A stretch of 31,458 nucleotides of DNA from Chara braunii. Its lineage: Eukaryota > Streptophyta > Charophyceae > Charales > Characeae. Location of the stretch: positions 169,004-200,461 of the forward strand of contig BFEA01000440.1 of NCBI GenBank assembly GCA_003427395.1, written 5' to 3'. Below are positions 1-9,642 of the stretch, one piece after another. The notes beneath the pieces are model-generated. The model was not told the DNA's origin and did no database searches. It saw nothing but the letters and a program-made list of their open reading frames with translations. The position numbers and the translations under genes were made by a program. Every line of letters begins with the position of its first letter. Within the stretch, counting starts at the first letter, position 1.

Positions 1-53
<53 letters not shown>

Positions 54-68
54 CTCTCTCTCTCTCTC
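1..68. repeat. (CT)n microsatellite at left window edge
   Basis: A near-perfect CT dinucleotide run, broken by one short T stretch, opens the window. A similar (CT)n run closes it, so the window or contig edges may be set by microsatellites that assemble poorly. Confidence 0.95.
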
Positions 69-1440
69 ATGGAGATGATACTGACCGGCAAATGGCAGAG
101 CCTTCAGCCGCTGATGCACTGCAGGTGTCTTGAAGAAGAAGACCAGCTATGGTCGGTGGAAGACCTCCGGCATATGGCACGAGGTAAGTGGACTCTATCA
201 TCATCACCTCATCTGCAATCGGACTCGCTTTATTCTTCACTTCGCATACATGTAAACAGATGGCAATTCACACTGGCGTCGAGCGCCCACTCGAAGCTCG
301 GAGGTATGGAACCCGAGAACACAGTTCAGATGCAAACTCGCTTCAACAGGGTATGGCGCATCAGCGCCTGTACATCCAACTCTCGTCGTTGTGTCCAACA
401 CCACTATTACACTGTATGCACATACTCTACTCTGGATCACCCCAAACGAGTTCACTGTATCACACACCTGTACACACACACTAACACCTAACACTATCTC
501 TGGCAGCTATGGCCGCCAACCACCACTAACTACAAGCAGCTATGGCTACGCTAAGCTCCACCTCAGCCCTCTTCGACGTTCGGCCTCTGCAGACCACCTC
601 GCATAAGACGCTAGGGCAGCGCTTCCGCATGGCTCATGCAGGAACGAGTGAATGACTGGACGTTGCCTCTTGATTTATAGTTTTGTAGGTCGCTGGTCTG
701 CCCTTTTCCACCAGGCCCATGGTGCACACAGTCCCTCGTGGTACTTGCTGATTGTGCAAAGTGAGACTGGGACTCGGTACCACTGACTAAGCGAAGTTGG
801 AATCACCACTTGCCCACTTACCTCTGGCCTGCTGTGTATAACGTGAGAAGAAATTTGAAAGTCCACTTCCGTACCTTCCGGAAGTTTGCGGACTTGGCCT
901 TTTAGGACTGTGGCAGCTACGACCTTGACCATTCATAACTGTAGCAGCTACGACCTTGACCTTTCAGAACTTCAACAACTACGACCCCTATGCAGGTATG
1001 ACCCCTACTTTGACAGGTCTAAGGTTCAAGAACCGAGAACTACTCAGACCTACGACAGACAACTTTCAGCTACTAACACACAGGTCACGGGTTCAAGACT
1101 CACAGGGTCGACTTGATACTATACACAGGTAAGGTAAGGTAAGGTGAGGTCTGGGGATCGAGCCCTGGGATCCGCACCTGTGTCTGCAAAAAGGTAAAAA
1201 CCGCTTCATCATCTCACCTTTTTAACTCTGCAGTGCGACTCTCTACGTTCCTCCTTCATGTTGCGCCTGCACACGAGGGCCATTTTCCAGGCCCTGCGTC
1301 CCTCAGGTTGAAAGTCTGAAATTCAAGCTAAAAGCCTGAAAACCAGGGCCTACAGGCCCCGTGTCTGTTAAGCCCGAAAGCCAAAAAAAGAGGGGCCTAC
1401 AGACCCTGTGTCGTTTCAGACTAAAAATGGCAATAGCCTT
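69..1440. other. Intergenic DNA, no supportable gene
   Basis: Open frames here are short, overlap on both strands and resemble no family I recognise. From about 898 to 987 there are three degenerate direct copies of a unit containing CAGCTACGACCTTGACC. Near 1128-1147 there is a short GTAAG repeat, followed by a sequence weakly like a tRNA-type B box (GGATCGAGCCC), which could be an old SINE piece. No coding claim is made. Confidence 0.5.
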
Positions 1441-1547
1441 TTTAGCCTGAAACGAAGGGCCATTTCGGTCGTTCATCAGAACGACCGGCCCTGAAACTCA
1501 GGCACCGAACCAGGGTTTCGGGAACAGGCTATTCTTAGCCTGTTCCC
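1441..1547. other. Two adjacent perfect hairpins
   Basis: At 1466-1487 a 9-bp stem (CGGTCGTTC / GAACGACCG) closes on the loop ATCA. It sits inside further inverted segments (AGGGCC / GGCCCT and GCCTGA / TCAGGC). At 1520-1547 a perfect 12-bp stem (GGGAACAGGCTA / TAGCCTGTTCCC) has the loop TTCT. This could be a structured RNA, a transposon end or a chance inverted repeat. No reading frame or terminator context decides between them. Confidence 0.55.
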
Positions 1548-2680
1548 ACGACAGCCTCAACAGAGGCTGCAGCTCCAGCCCCGGACACACTTCGGCATTG
1601 GCAAGAGCAGCCTCCTCGGTCTGGCTCGCCCTTGAGGCAATCACAGGCAGGCCGAGGTAGTACATAGGGACTTCCTATGCATTTCACGGGCAGGCAGGAG
1701 GCAGTAGTCTTCAGGATTCAGCAGCAGCACTCTGGAGGGAGCGCTGCAGGAGTAGTAGTAGTGTTAGCCTTTAGTCTTCAGCGCTAGGCGCAGTAGGTAG
1801 CTGTACTCTCCAGCGCTGGGCGCCATAGCTAGGATAGCACTAGAGAGAGAGAGAGATTGGGTGGAGGCCAGAGGTACTTACCTGCAGCGTTGTTGCTCCA
1901 GCTTCGTCTTCGAGGTACCTGCAGCACAGCGCCAACTTCACAGGTTAGTACCTGGCGCGTAACAAAGAGAGAGAGTTCTTCTTTTTCCTCTTCTCAGTCC
2001 ACCATCTCCCTCTCACCCTCTCATCATCTGACTTTACTGCATCAGCAGACTACGAGAGAAGAGAGAGAGAGTTTGGTGACATTGGATCCAGACTCGACTT
2101 TTGGGCTTCAGGCATTGCAACGAGGGATTATTTGGGACTTGAGACAAAAACTTGGTGTTGACACCATCCCCATCTCTCCCTCTCCTCTTCGTCTGATCCC
2201 CTCCTCTTTGTCTGTGTATTTCTGGACCTGGCCCTTCCTTCCTGTGTACAGCGCCAGGCTCCTTCACACCTTGTGATAAGCATGATGTATGTTTGGTCTA
2301 CGATGAAACATTGATTGGGTTAGTCAGCAGTATTCTCGCATTCTGCTTCGCTATCTTGTACTACGTGATGAAGGTCAGTCTCGGTCAGGTCAGGTCTTGT
2401 ATCTAAATCTTTCCTGCGCTATTCGACACCATTTTGTATGTATCGGAATGCACATTGCTAGTTGAGATTCCACTTGCACAGCATTGTTCATTCAGTCCTT
2501 TTTATCACATTGTGGATCCTCAGTTATTATGTACATCGCTCATCTGGGCATGTAACAGTTGGTATTGGTGCACCGCACGTGATTCAGGACAACCTGATCT
2601 GACACGTGTGCGGGGACTAGGAAGCTGATTAGTCTTTATTGATTGATTAGAGCACACTAGTTAGCCCCCAAAATCACGAT
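1548..2680. other. Intergenic DNA, no supportable gene
   Basis: Mixed-composition DNA. It holds a short GA run near 1844-1855 and a direct repeat of CAGCGCT(A/G)GGCGC near 1780 and 1812. Nothing coding is recognised. Confidence 0.45.
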
Positions 2681-3200
2681 TTTGACCTTACTGTCGAAAA
2701 TCGATTTTTTTTTCTTTTCTTGGATTTTGTTTTCTCGCTATTCTGTTATGAAAAATCGCAATAGTGCAACATCTGAAATTTCCATTTTCGTTTTTCATCT
2801 GAAAATTCGAAATTTCATTGTTGAAAATCTGGAATATCCTTCTTTTCGAAAATTTTGATTTCCTGTTACATTTCCTGTTACTTAGAAATTCGGAATATCT
2901 TTTTTTCGAAATTCGCTTTTCTGAAAACGGTACGGAAAATCCCTCCTGCAGGTATTATTTTCCAAACTGTGAATATTCACATGTTAGTAAATCCGAATAC
3001 TTGTCATTTCTTTTCGGATTTTTTTTTCAGAATTCTAGGATTCTGTTAGTAAGTTCTGTAAATCATTTGCAGTCTGAAGTTCGAATCTCATTGATTTTTT
3101 CGCACTTCAAGGGAGGTCGGGAGACCTACTAAACTTGCAAAAGTCGGGATTTTTATTTTTCGAATTTTTTTCGCAAAGTTCAAACTTTTCTTTTTTGATT
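2681..3200. other. AT-rich tract with GAAAATCGAA-like motifs
   Basis: A low-complexity T-rich and A-rich stretch in which variants of GAAAATCG, TTCGAAA and GAAATTCG recur about a dozen times. Frames across it are Phe/Ser-rich and not convincing proteins. It may be the LTR or leader region of the retroelement whose gag follows, but no LTR end was identified. Confidence 0.4.
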
Positions 3201-3319
3201 AGTGACTCGTTATCTGGGCGATTCTTCCCACCCACCCTCCCCACCTATGTTGTTGCCCCCTCTCGCCCTACCTTCTCTACCTGTCTCAAGGTACCCCCTG
3301 CGGCAGCATTGGTAAGTTG

Positions 3320-3454
3320 CCACGTCAGCAGACTACGTCAGCAGGCCACGTCCGCAGACTACGTCAGCAGGCCACGTCAGCAGGACACGTCAGCAGGACA
3401 CGTCAGCAGGCCAGCAGTGCCACGTCAGCAGTAGGGAATACCACGTCAGCAGGC
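3320..3454. repeat. ACGTCAGCAG tandem array
   Basis: About nine copies of a 10-14 bp unit with the core ACGTCAGCAG, separated by variable spacers (G, GAC, GCC, TAGGGAATACC), lie just upstream of a gag-like frame. The ACGTCA core matches the general bZIP (TGACGT) binding type, so a regulatory role in a retrotransposon leader is possible but unproven. Confidence 0.8.
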
Positions 3455-3467
3455 CCCGGCCTGGTCT

Positions 3468-4393
3468 ATGTTGTTGCGTTCACAAACAGACGTCATGGAC
3501 CAGAGGTTCGGAGAAGCAGACGAGGCCTATCACGCCCGGATGTTGGCCTGGAATACCGAAACATTAAAACGAGCAGATGACGCAGCAGCAGCAGCGAAGA
3601 AGAAGGCAGAGGACGCCGAGCAGGCATGTCTGCTGGCACTTGAACAACAGAGCCAGCATGACGAGGCAGCAGGAAAGGCTGCCGATGAAGAAATAAGTCA
3701 ACGTCGTGAGAAGATATTTAGCGGAGAGCAGACTTTGCTCACAATGGCAGCGGAATGGCGGACCGAGGCCGAGAATGGCAAGTTGGAGGATAGCGAAAAC
3801 AAGATCGCTCTCCTCCTCTCCCATCTCACAGACCTTCTGGCAACCTGCATTACACAGCAGGAGGATATCCACAGCCTCGACGACTCGCTAGCTCAAGTCC
3901 AAGGCCGCTTCCGGCAGCTGGAGCAGCGACCTGTCGCTGGCCCCGATGCAAGCTCTTCGAACACCTTCGATCGCCTCGAAGCATTGGACATGGACGTCGG
4001 CTTCCTCAAGGACGGCGTACAGTTACAGCAGACCGCAACGCGATCTGTACTACCGCCAATACCTCGAGTTCAGAACCGCGAGAGACAGCTCCAAAGTTTG
4101 ACGGGCAGGAGATCTTCTGCGACTCGACGAAGTCAGATCCGATTTCATGGTTCCTCAAGTTCGAGCTCACGCTACAGCTACACTACGTCAAGGAACACAA
4201 GCACCACGCGTCAGGGGGCGCGTGCCAGGCATGGTTGGACAATCTCTTGTCCAAGTACGGAGTGGTAGCTGCCGACTTGCACACCAAGATCAGCTGGGAT
4301 GATCTGAGGGCAGCGTGGCACAAGCGGTTCCAAGTCGAGCCGCCCGATAGCGACATTGTTACTTGGTGCGCTAACGATATTTCGGTGCCGTGA
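3468..4393 (+). pseudogene. LTR-retrotransposon gag remnant (first element)
   Basis: The first part, about 3468-4080, is a long Ala/Glu/Lys/Gln-rich frame that looks like a coiled coil (residues roughly 25-165). This is typical of the N-terminal half of plant and algal gag proteins. Near 4060-4095 the gag match moves to another frame. There it contains PKFDGQEIF, SWFLKFELTLQLHYVKEH, ACQAWLDNLL and WDDLRAAWHKRF, the usual capsid pattern of a target-fold motif, a W-x-F start, then W near the end. The match stops at a TGA at 4391-4393 and no protease or polymerase follows, so the copy is truncated. An in-frame ATG at 3495 is an equally good start. It differs from the gag at 5723 and so belongs to a different element. 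Confidence 0.7.
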
Positions 4394-5722
4394 GGATGTT
4401 TTGGCACTGGCTTCTTGATGCGGCAACCGGGTAGAGGGGTGTGCCACAGGAAGGCTGTGGTGACAGTGTGGGAGCTGTGGAGGCAGCGGATGTATGAACG
4501 ATGATGAGAGCACGTTGATGTGGCATTTGGCTGGCGTGGCACTGCAGTGCATTGTGGGTGGTACCGAAGCTACGACCGGTCATCAAAATGCACATTCGGC
4601 TCAACTGGTGAGAAACCTGTGGTTGGGGCCCTTGGGGGCAGCTATCTCCAGGTACATTGTTCCCCTTACCTTATCTTCCCTCTCAATCTCTGCTTACCGT
4701 GAGGAAGTGAGTCCAACCTTGAGTGTCCTCTCTTTTGAGTAAAGAGTCGTGAGCGCTCTACCTTGAGAGATGGCATTCTTCCCGGTGACGCATCTGGCAG
4801 GAGAGGGCGGTGCCTCTAAAGGGCCCTGGTCGAAGCACGGGTCATGATGACCATGCCAACCCATGGGAGTAGTACACGCAGACCATGTTGCTTTGTCCTT
4901 TGAAGGCTCTTTGCTGCGCTGATAGAAGGGGTATGCGGACTGGCCAGTCCTATGCAGACGCTTACCAGACCGTCGATTAATATTTCTGACAGGGTTCTGA
5001 ACTGTCGACTGGTTGTGATCGTCATCCTGTTTGCGATGTTAAATAATTCCCGAGGACCTTGGGGGCTGTCCTTAAACTGCCTCTTGATTAGCCAGATCAG
5101 TCCGATGTAAGGCTCGTTGCACGCGAGGATAAAAAAAGGGCAGCTCTGGTCATAAGCATATTCCTTGGGCACAGGGGTGGGCCGTTAATGCACCTTAGAC
5201 ACCACTGCTCGATAAATCTGCTTACATAATTTATTTTTGTTTTGATTAGTTGGTTGACAGACTGCTAACACCTCACAGGCAGCCTAGACTACGACTGTAA
5301 CGTTCTTCCATAGTCAGTTTTGTTTGAAGCTTCTGTAAGTGAACTAATTGAAGTAAATTTAGATTATGTGTACAGACTGTGTGAATGTTGTTGATACCGC
5401 TTGAACGGTAGCCCAGGTGACTTGCCCGATATTATTTTATTTTTAATTAACCGGTCAGATGCATGTTGCGGTAGGTTCCAGAGAGAACACTAGTGCAGAC
5501 AGCGTTTGCGTAGCCAATGAGTGGATCTGAAGGTGGTGAAGGAACAACTGACGACAGAAGGTAGACACGACGGGATACACGGAGGATACCCGTAGTGTTT
5601 CAAGTCCTACTACCAGGGGACAAAAGAAGATCCAGGGCTGAAGCAAGAGCTCGTTTACTTGATTTTGTTAGGGAAGCAGCATCAGCTGCAGAAAGGACGC
5701 AGCAACAACTAGTGCGGTAGCA
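4394..5722. other. No gene; probable leader or LTR region of the gypsy element
   Basis: No supportable coding region. The last few hundred bases before the gag at 5723 should hold the 5' LTR end and primer-binding site of the following element. I did not find a clear tRNA-complementary site, and I saw no match to the sequence after the putative 3' polypurine tract at 21392. Confidence 0.4.
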
Positions 5723-6567
5723 ATGGCTACCTATGCAGCAACATCTACAGCAACCTCGTCTGGTCAGTCGCTCGGTATGCCGCTCAACTCGACCAATTCA
5801 CAATCTGTCTCCAGTACGTCAGAAGCTGCTTCTAGTCAGATTGCGGGCTCGCAGTTCAGCTCGCCGCCTCCACACACCAGGGAACAGATAGAACTACATC
5901 AAGTGAAGTTGATCCGCTTACGATTAAAGAAGGTACTTAAGCAGGCTACCGAAAGAGAAAATGAGATTAGGAATAGAAGTGTCAAAGTTGGCGGCAGGGC
6001 GACAGACAAAGCTACATTAGAGGGGTTAGATGACACAGCACTTGGCGATAATGTAACAATTGTCAAGGGGAGCATACTGACCATGCACGCTTACGTGGAC
6101 AACAAATTGGACGCTATACAGGATACCCTTGACCAGACACTGGATGTCATGCACAGCCCCGATTTTTGGCCAGCAGTTTTGCCATCGCTGACGTTGTCGG
6201 CGATGACAGGCCCGTATTCGCGGCTCAACCTGACACACTACCAGGAGGTACTTCAGCAGCAGAAGTACAGACTGTTGATTCTTCATCTTCTGGTCCAGCG
6301 GCTGGAGCTACAACACAACCGCCACTTGTCCGACCAGCGGGACAACAACAACCTTGGTACCCTAAGACCCCTTTGAAACGACCCTCAACCTTCTCAAGTG
6401 ATAAGAAGGATGAGGCTCTTAACACTCGGTTGAGAACGGTGTCAGTGTGGGTACGGGCGAAGAGGAGTGTAGTAGAGGAAGAGGTGATCAATGTCACATT
6501 TTATCTTGAGGGCTCGGCAACAAGATGGCTAGATGGATTGATAGCTTCAAAAGGGTTCGGTAGGTGA
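5723..6567 (+). pseudogene. gag, N-terminal half (gypsy element)
   Basis: A frame opens at ATG 5723 with a Ser/Thr/Gln-rich leader, then a basic helical stretch (residues about 50-90). Near 6160 the gag match moves to another frame, running to 6567, which marks a frameshift. The second part carries the capsid signature [12 protein letters not shown] preceded by a W-x-x-A-K-R segment, the usual helix pair of retrotransposon gag proteins. It ends with the residues ASKGFGR, where AT-rich organelle-like DNA begins abruptly. The rest of the capsid appears more than 10 kb away, at 17143. No gag function is expected from this copy. Confidence 0.7.
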
Positions 6568-6569
6568 AG

Positions 6570-6800
6570 GTCATATTTTTCAGTCATAGGTAAACAATTA
6601 GTTGGACAATATTCAACACAATTTCTACATAAAATAGATACTCCGAAATCAATATTATAATTTTGTAGTTTTTTTTTTTTTAATATCTTGTTCGAAATTT
6701 CAATCAACTACAGGTAGATTAATAAGACATACTCGAAGACATACTTCGCAAACAATACATTTATCAAATTTAAAATGAATGCGTCCACAAATTTGTACAT
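6570..6800 (-). pseudogene. ndhI: Plastid ndhI fragment (NDH iron-sulfur subunit)
   Basis: Read on the minus strand, it gives [10 protein letters not shown], then a CxxCxxCxxxC ferredoxin-type cluster ([11 protein letters not shown]), then YNIDFG and [17 protein letters not shown]. This is the central part of NdhI, the 8-iron subunit of the plastid NAD(P)H dehydrogenase complex. The second cluster lacks its first Cys (Ser is found), the usual Pro after the first cluster is Leu, and a conserved Trp codon is TGA. Only the two-cluster middle is present. The fragment is non-functional and abuts the broken gag directly. Confidence 0.85.
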
Positions 6801-6927
6801 AGATTAGATATAGTTTTTTTCTTGATGACTTAATTAGATTGATTTTCACTCTCTTACGTATCTTTTTTTTTTTTTTTCTAAATTCAAACTTAAACAGTCT
6901 TCAATCAATTGGTCGGTTTCATCAATC

Positions 6928-6999
6928 TACGGATAATCACACTTGAACTGATGGCTTCCACCATGTCAAGGTGACACTCTACCGCTGAGTTATATCCCT
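6928..6999 (-). tRNA. trnV-GAC: Degenerate plastid trnV-GAC
   Basis: The minus strand shows AGGGATATAACTCAGCGG, a D arm, and an anticodon arm CCTTGACATGG with the loop TTGACAT, so the anticodon is GAC. An acceptor end TATCCGTA closes the 72-nt cloverleaf. The acceptor stem has a mismatch, and the T arm has lost the TTCGA loop (TTCAA) and several stem pairs, so it is a decayed copy. In plastids this gene lies beside the rRNA operon; here its neighbour is ndhI, which supports rearrangement. Confidence 0.85.
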
Positions 7000-7658
7000 C
7001 AACAAAGAAAAACGAAGAATTACACTTTCTATTTATTCATGATTGTTTTTTATTGGGAAAACAAATTGAATCAGATAATAAAAATAAATATTGGATATTC
7101 CAATTCTTTTTTAGAATATACAAAGAAAATACAAAGAGAGGGAATCAGGCCACGAAATGACAACAGCACCTGAAGCGCCATTTGCGTTCTCGTCCAACCT
7201 GACAGTTGGAATCTCATTTCGGGATGGAAGCATTTCGTGGAACCGGTGAACCATTCAGGTTGAATGAGACAGAGGGTCCGTAGTACCTAACTAAGTGAAC
7301 CAACAGACGGGAAGGAGCCTAAATCGATAGACTTGAGTTAGTCCGTCGCACACTCAAGTATGAAAATTTTTAATCAAATTATCAATGAGATTTTTATATG
7401 TAAAAATGATATATCTAAATAGTTTCTTCAACTATCTTATTTCTCATATCTTTTTAGACAAAGTGAAATAAAATAAAATTAAAAAAATAATAATAAATTT
7501 CTTTGTTCTCATATTGGTTCCTTATTTTTCTTTAGGCTTGTATAAAATTCTGGTGACTTTGGTCTCATGTGACGATATATATAATATTCATATACGTATT
7601 TATATATTCTATTGTATTACATTGTATTACTTTCGTATACACAATACAACACGAGCCA
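7000..7658. other. Mosaic DNA without recognisable gene
   Basis: Mostly AT-rich organelle-like sequence. A block at about 7140-7340 has clearly higher GC, with no recognised gene, and may be filler joined during integration. No RNA gene was recognised. Confidence 0.4.
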
Positions 7659-7975
7659 AAAAAAATATTTGTCATTATGGAGGATCTTATAAAGTAACAA
7701 AAAGGTCTTTTTGAAAAAATGATAATTTGATAATACTTCATACACCAATTGTAAAAAACAATTTTACGGGAATAGCAATCGGTGCTGTTATGACCAAAAT
7801 TAGACCTATTATAGAGAGAATGAATATGAGATTTCTTTTGTTAGCATTTAATCAAATTGCTAATAATGCAGGAATGCTACATTATATTTCTGGAGGGAAT
7901 TTTACAACTCCTCTTGTAGTGCGTGGTCCTGAAGGAGTAGGAAGACAATTAGGTGATAAACATATGGCAAGATAA
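7659..7975 (+). pseudogene. odpB: Plastid-type pyruvate dehydrogenase E1 beta fragment (odpB/pdhB)
   Basis: The frame reads HYGGSYKVTK, then after a local frameshift (near 7705-7730) [56 protein letters not shown] and GVGRQLG. These are hallmark segments of the thiamine-diphosphate-binding half of E1 beta, which with E1 alpha makes acetyl-CoA from pyruvate in the plastid. The fragment ends at a stop where the expected sequence should continue. Its AT-rich codon use matches the organelle pieces around it. In land plants this gene is nuclear; in red algae and, as I recall, some early streptophyte algae it is plastid-encoded. Plastid origin here is therefore inference. Confidence 0.75.
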
Positions 7976-8329
7976 TTCGAAGAAACTTTTTGAGTTTTTC
8001 TGTTTCGAACCAGAGTCGGTAATATATTTTACTATAATTATCATATTTACGATATCTTGGAATGGGTATCACATGTGCGTAAACATTCCAAACAACTTCT
8101 AAACAATGAGCTAAAAGTTTTACGGAATCTTCGTCAAAACCATCAGTACATAAAGCCCTAGTGAAATAATTGACCCAACCACCAGATAACTAATGACAAT
8201 GGTGTAAGATGATCCAACCATCGACGTCGAATAGCTAATTTATTTTTGTCATGTGTTATTTTATGAATTTCCGTTAGTTGAGAGAGAGTACAACTTTGAA
8301 ATAACAATTTTTTATTTTCAACTATTTTC
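7976..8329 (-). pseudogene. LAGLIDADG homing endonuclease remnant (interrupted)
   Basis: On the minus strand, one frame gives LLFQSCTLSQLTEIHKI and LDHLTPLSLVIWW. The neighbouring frame continues with ALCTDGFDEDSVKLLAHCL, then a short basic/aromatic end. This order (F-x-S-x-x-L...L-x-x-LH, then LTPLSLA-x-W, then T-x-x-F-x-x-x-x-V-x-L-L) is that of the second half of LAGLIDADG_2 intron endonucleases. The acidic residues expected after the Trp are lost and the frame shifts there, so it is inactive. Its upstream part continues at about 9122-9170, beyond the hAT-like insertion, and the frame reads through one copy of the 8-bp target duplication. The host intron was not identified. Confidence 0.6.
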
Positions 8330-8337
8330 ACTATAAC
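8330..8337. repeat. Left 8-bp target site duplication of the hAT-like element
   Basis: ACTATAAC immediately precedes the left terminal inverted repeat and recurs exactly at 9114-9121, just after the right one. Eight bp is the standard hAT duplication length. Confidence 0.9.
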
Positions 8338-9113
8338 CAGGGTTGCCGGCATTCTGGACGGGCCAAACACCCGAACCCGAACCCGAACGCCCGAACGTTC
8401 GGGACCCCCTCTCGACGCGTTCGGCCGTTCGGTCCAACGCGAACCAAAAAAAAAAAAAAAAAAAAAAAAAAAGGGTTCCAAAAAAAAACAAATAATAATT
8501 ATGTGATGCAGAAGAATAAACTAAACAACATTTGCCTCAACAGTACACACAAATTCTTTACCCAATTTGAAATAAAAATTAAATACAAAAAATAAATAAT
8601 ATTAATGAAAAAAAAAAAAAAAAAACGAGAACGAAATTATTGCGTGGACGAACACGTTTTTGACACGGCCATCTTTGGCGATTTTTTATTTTTTGTTGGC
8701 TTTGTGAAATGCCAAGAAATTTTGTACATATGCATCTTACATAATAGAGAACCTATAAATAAAATTTGAAAAAATAATAGTGTTTTTCATGCCCCAAAAT
8801 AAAGGGAAAACAAAAAGTGAAAAGATTTTTAAAAAAACTAGTAAGTGGGCAAGCAAGTTTTGACACCACTATCTTTGCCGATTTTTCGTTATGTTTTGGC
8901 TTCACAGAATGCCTTCAAAATTAACAGGCAGGTACCCTACATAACAAAGAACTCACGAAAACAAATTCAGGAAAAAATAATATTTTTTAGGTACCAAAAT
9001 ATTTTTGTGCGGGGTCCGAACCCCTTCGAGTTCGGGCCCCGTATGGGGACCCGAACGCCCGAACGTTCGGGGGTCAGCTTAGGGGCCTCCGTACGTTCGG
9101 CCTGGCAACCCTG
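8338..9113. mobile_element. Non-autonomous hAT-like element (776 bp)
   Basis: The ends are a perfect 10-bp inverted pair, CAGGGTTGCC (8338-8347) and GGCAACCCTG (9104-9113), flanked by the 8-bp direct duplication ACTATAAC. CAGGG ends with 8-bp duplications are the hAT signature. Near both ends there are clusters of CCCGAACG/CGTTCGGG, including the shared block CGCCCGAACGTTCGGG, which look like subterminal transposase-binding repeats. There is no transposase frame, so it needs an enzyme in trans. The interior is AT-rich and made of two diverged copies (about 8630-8800 and 8838-8999). Removing it and one target copy rejoins a homing-endonuclease frame. Confidence 0.88.
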
Positions 9114-9121
9114 ACTATAAC
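9114..9121. repeat. Right 8-bp target site duplication of the hAT-like element
   Basis: ACTATAAC, identical to 8330-8337. Confidence 0.9.
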
Positions 9122-9230
9122 CACTTTTTTCAGAAGGTACCGAAGGTGATATTTATTGCAGTGCACTAACCTTCCATAGAAAATATTCTTCTTGAATTTA
9201 GTTGTATCGAATAAAGGATCTTGCATTCTT
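9122..9230 (-). pseudogene. Upstream part of the LAGLIDADG remnant, uncertain
   Basis: On the minus strand, basic hydrophobic codons lead without a stop across the target site into the VKIVENKKLLF segment of the endonuclease fragment at 7976-8329. The match itself is too weak to set a start. Confidence 0.35.
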
Positions 9231-9318
9231 ATTGAATATTTTGAGTTAAACCTTTTCTTGTTCTACGCATAGAAAAACCATCATTTATTTGCACACAAAT
9301 GACTGAAGTTTTGAAAAT

Positions 9319-9462
9319 ATATGCAAATTTCCCACCGTCGAATTTTATGGTGGTGAATTGGATAATGTAAACTTTAGTAATCCTTCTACTGTGAAAAAAT
9401 ATGCTCGACGTGCTCAATTAGGAGAAATATTTGAATTCGATCGCACTACTTTGAAAAAGTCA
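9319..9462 (+). pseudogene. psbB: Plastid psbB fragment (CP47)
   Basis: About 45 codons read [16 protein letters not shown], then [22 protein letters not shown]. This is the large lumenal loop of CP47, the chlorophyll-binding core antenna of photosystem II. No stop lies within the match, but it is a small internal piece with no start or end. The sequence just upstream (9230-9318) does not continue the gene, so there is a junction near 9319. Confidence 0.88.
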
Positions 9463-9642
9463 ATCCAATCTCAGTCAGACTCAAGTTGAATCGTAGTCCA
9501 AATTCTTGTTGGTTTAGTGAGGGCGCCCGTGCAAGTCACCTAGTGAATTGCCCACTTTGACGTAGTCAAGTGGGGCATTGCAGATGTCCGCAACGAAACG
9601 AACACGACTTATTTCACGCGTGGAGCATGCATAAAAGACACC
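9463..9642. other. Higher-GC spacer between organelle fragments
   Basis: About 180 bp of clearly higher GC than its neighbours, with one imperfect inverted repeat (CCCACTT...AAGTGGG near 9551-9574). No gene is seen. It is probably nuclear filler or an unrecognised fragment. Confidence 0.4.

Noticed and set aside
1128-1190. SINE with tRNA-like B box
   Set aside because: Only a weak B-box-like string and no A box at proper spacing; not enough to call.
3320-3454. CRISPR-like array
   Set aside because: The repeats are only 10-14 bp with irregular short spacers, in a eukaryotic retroelement context with no cas genes.
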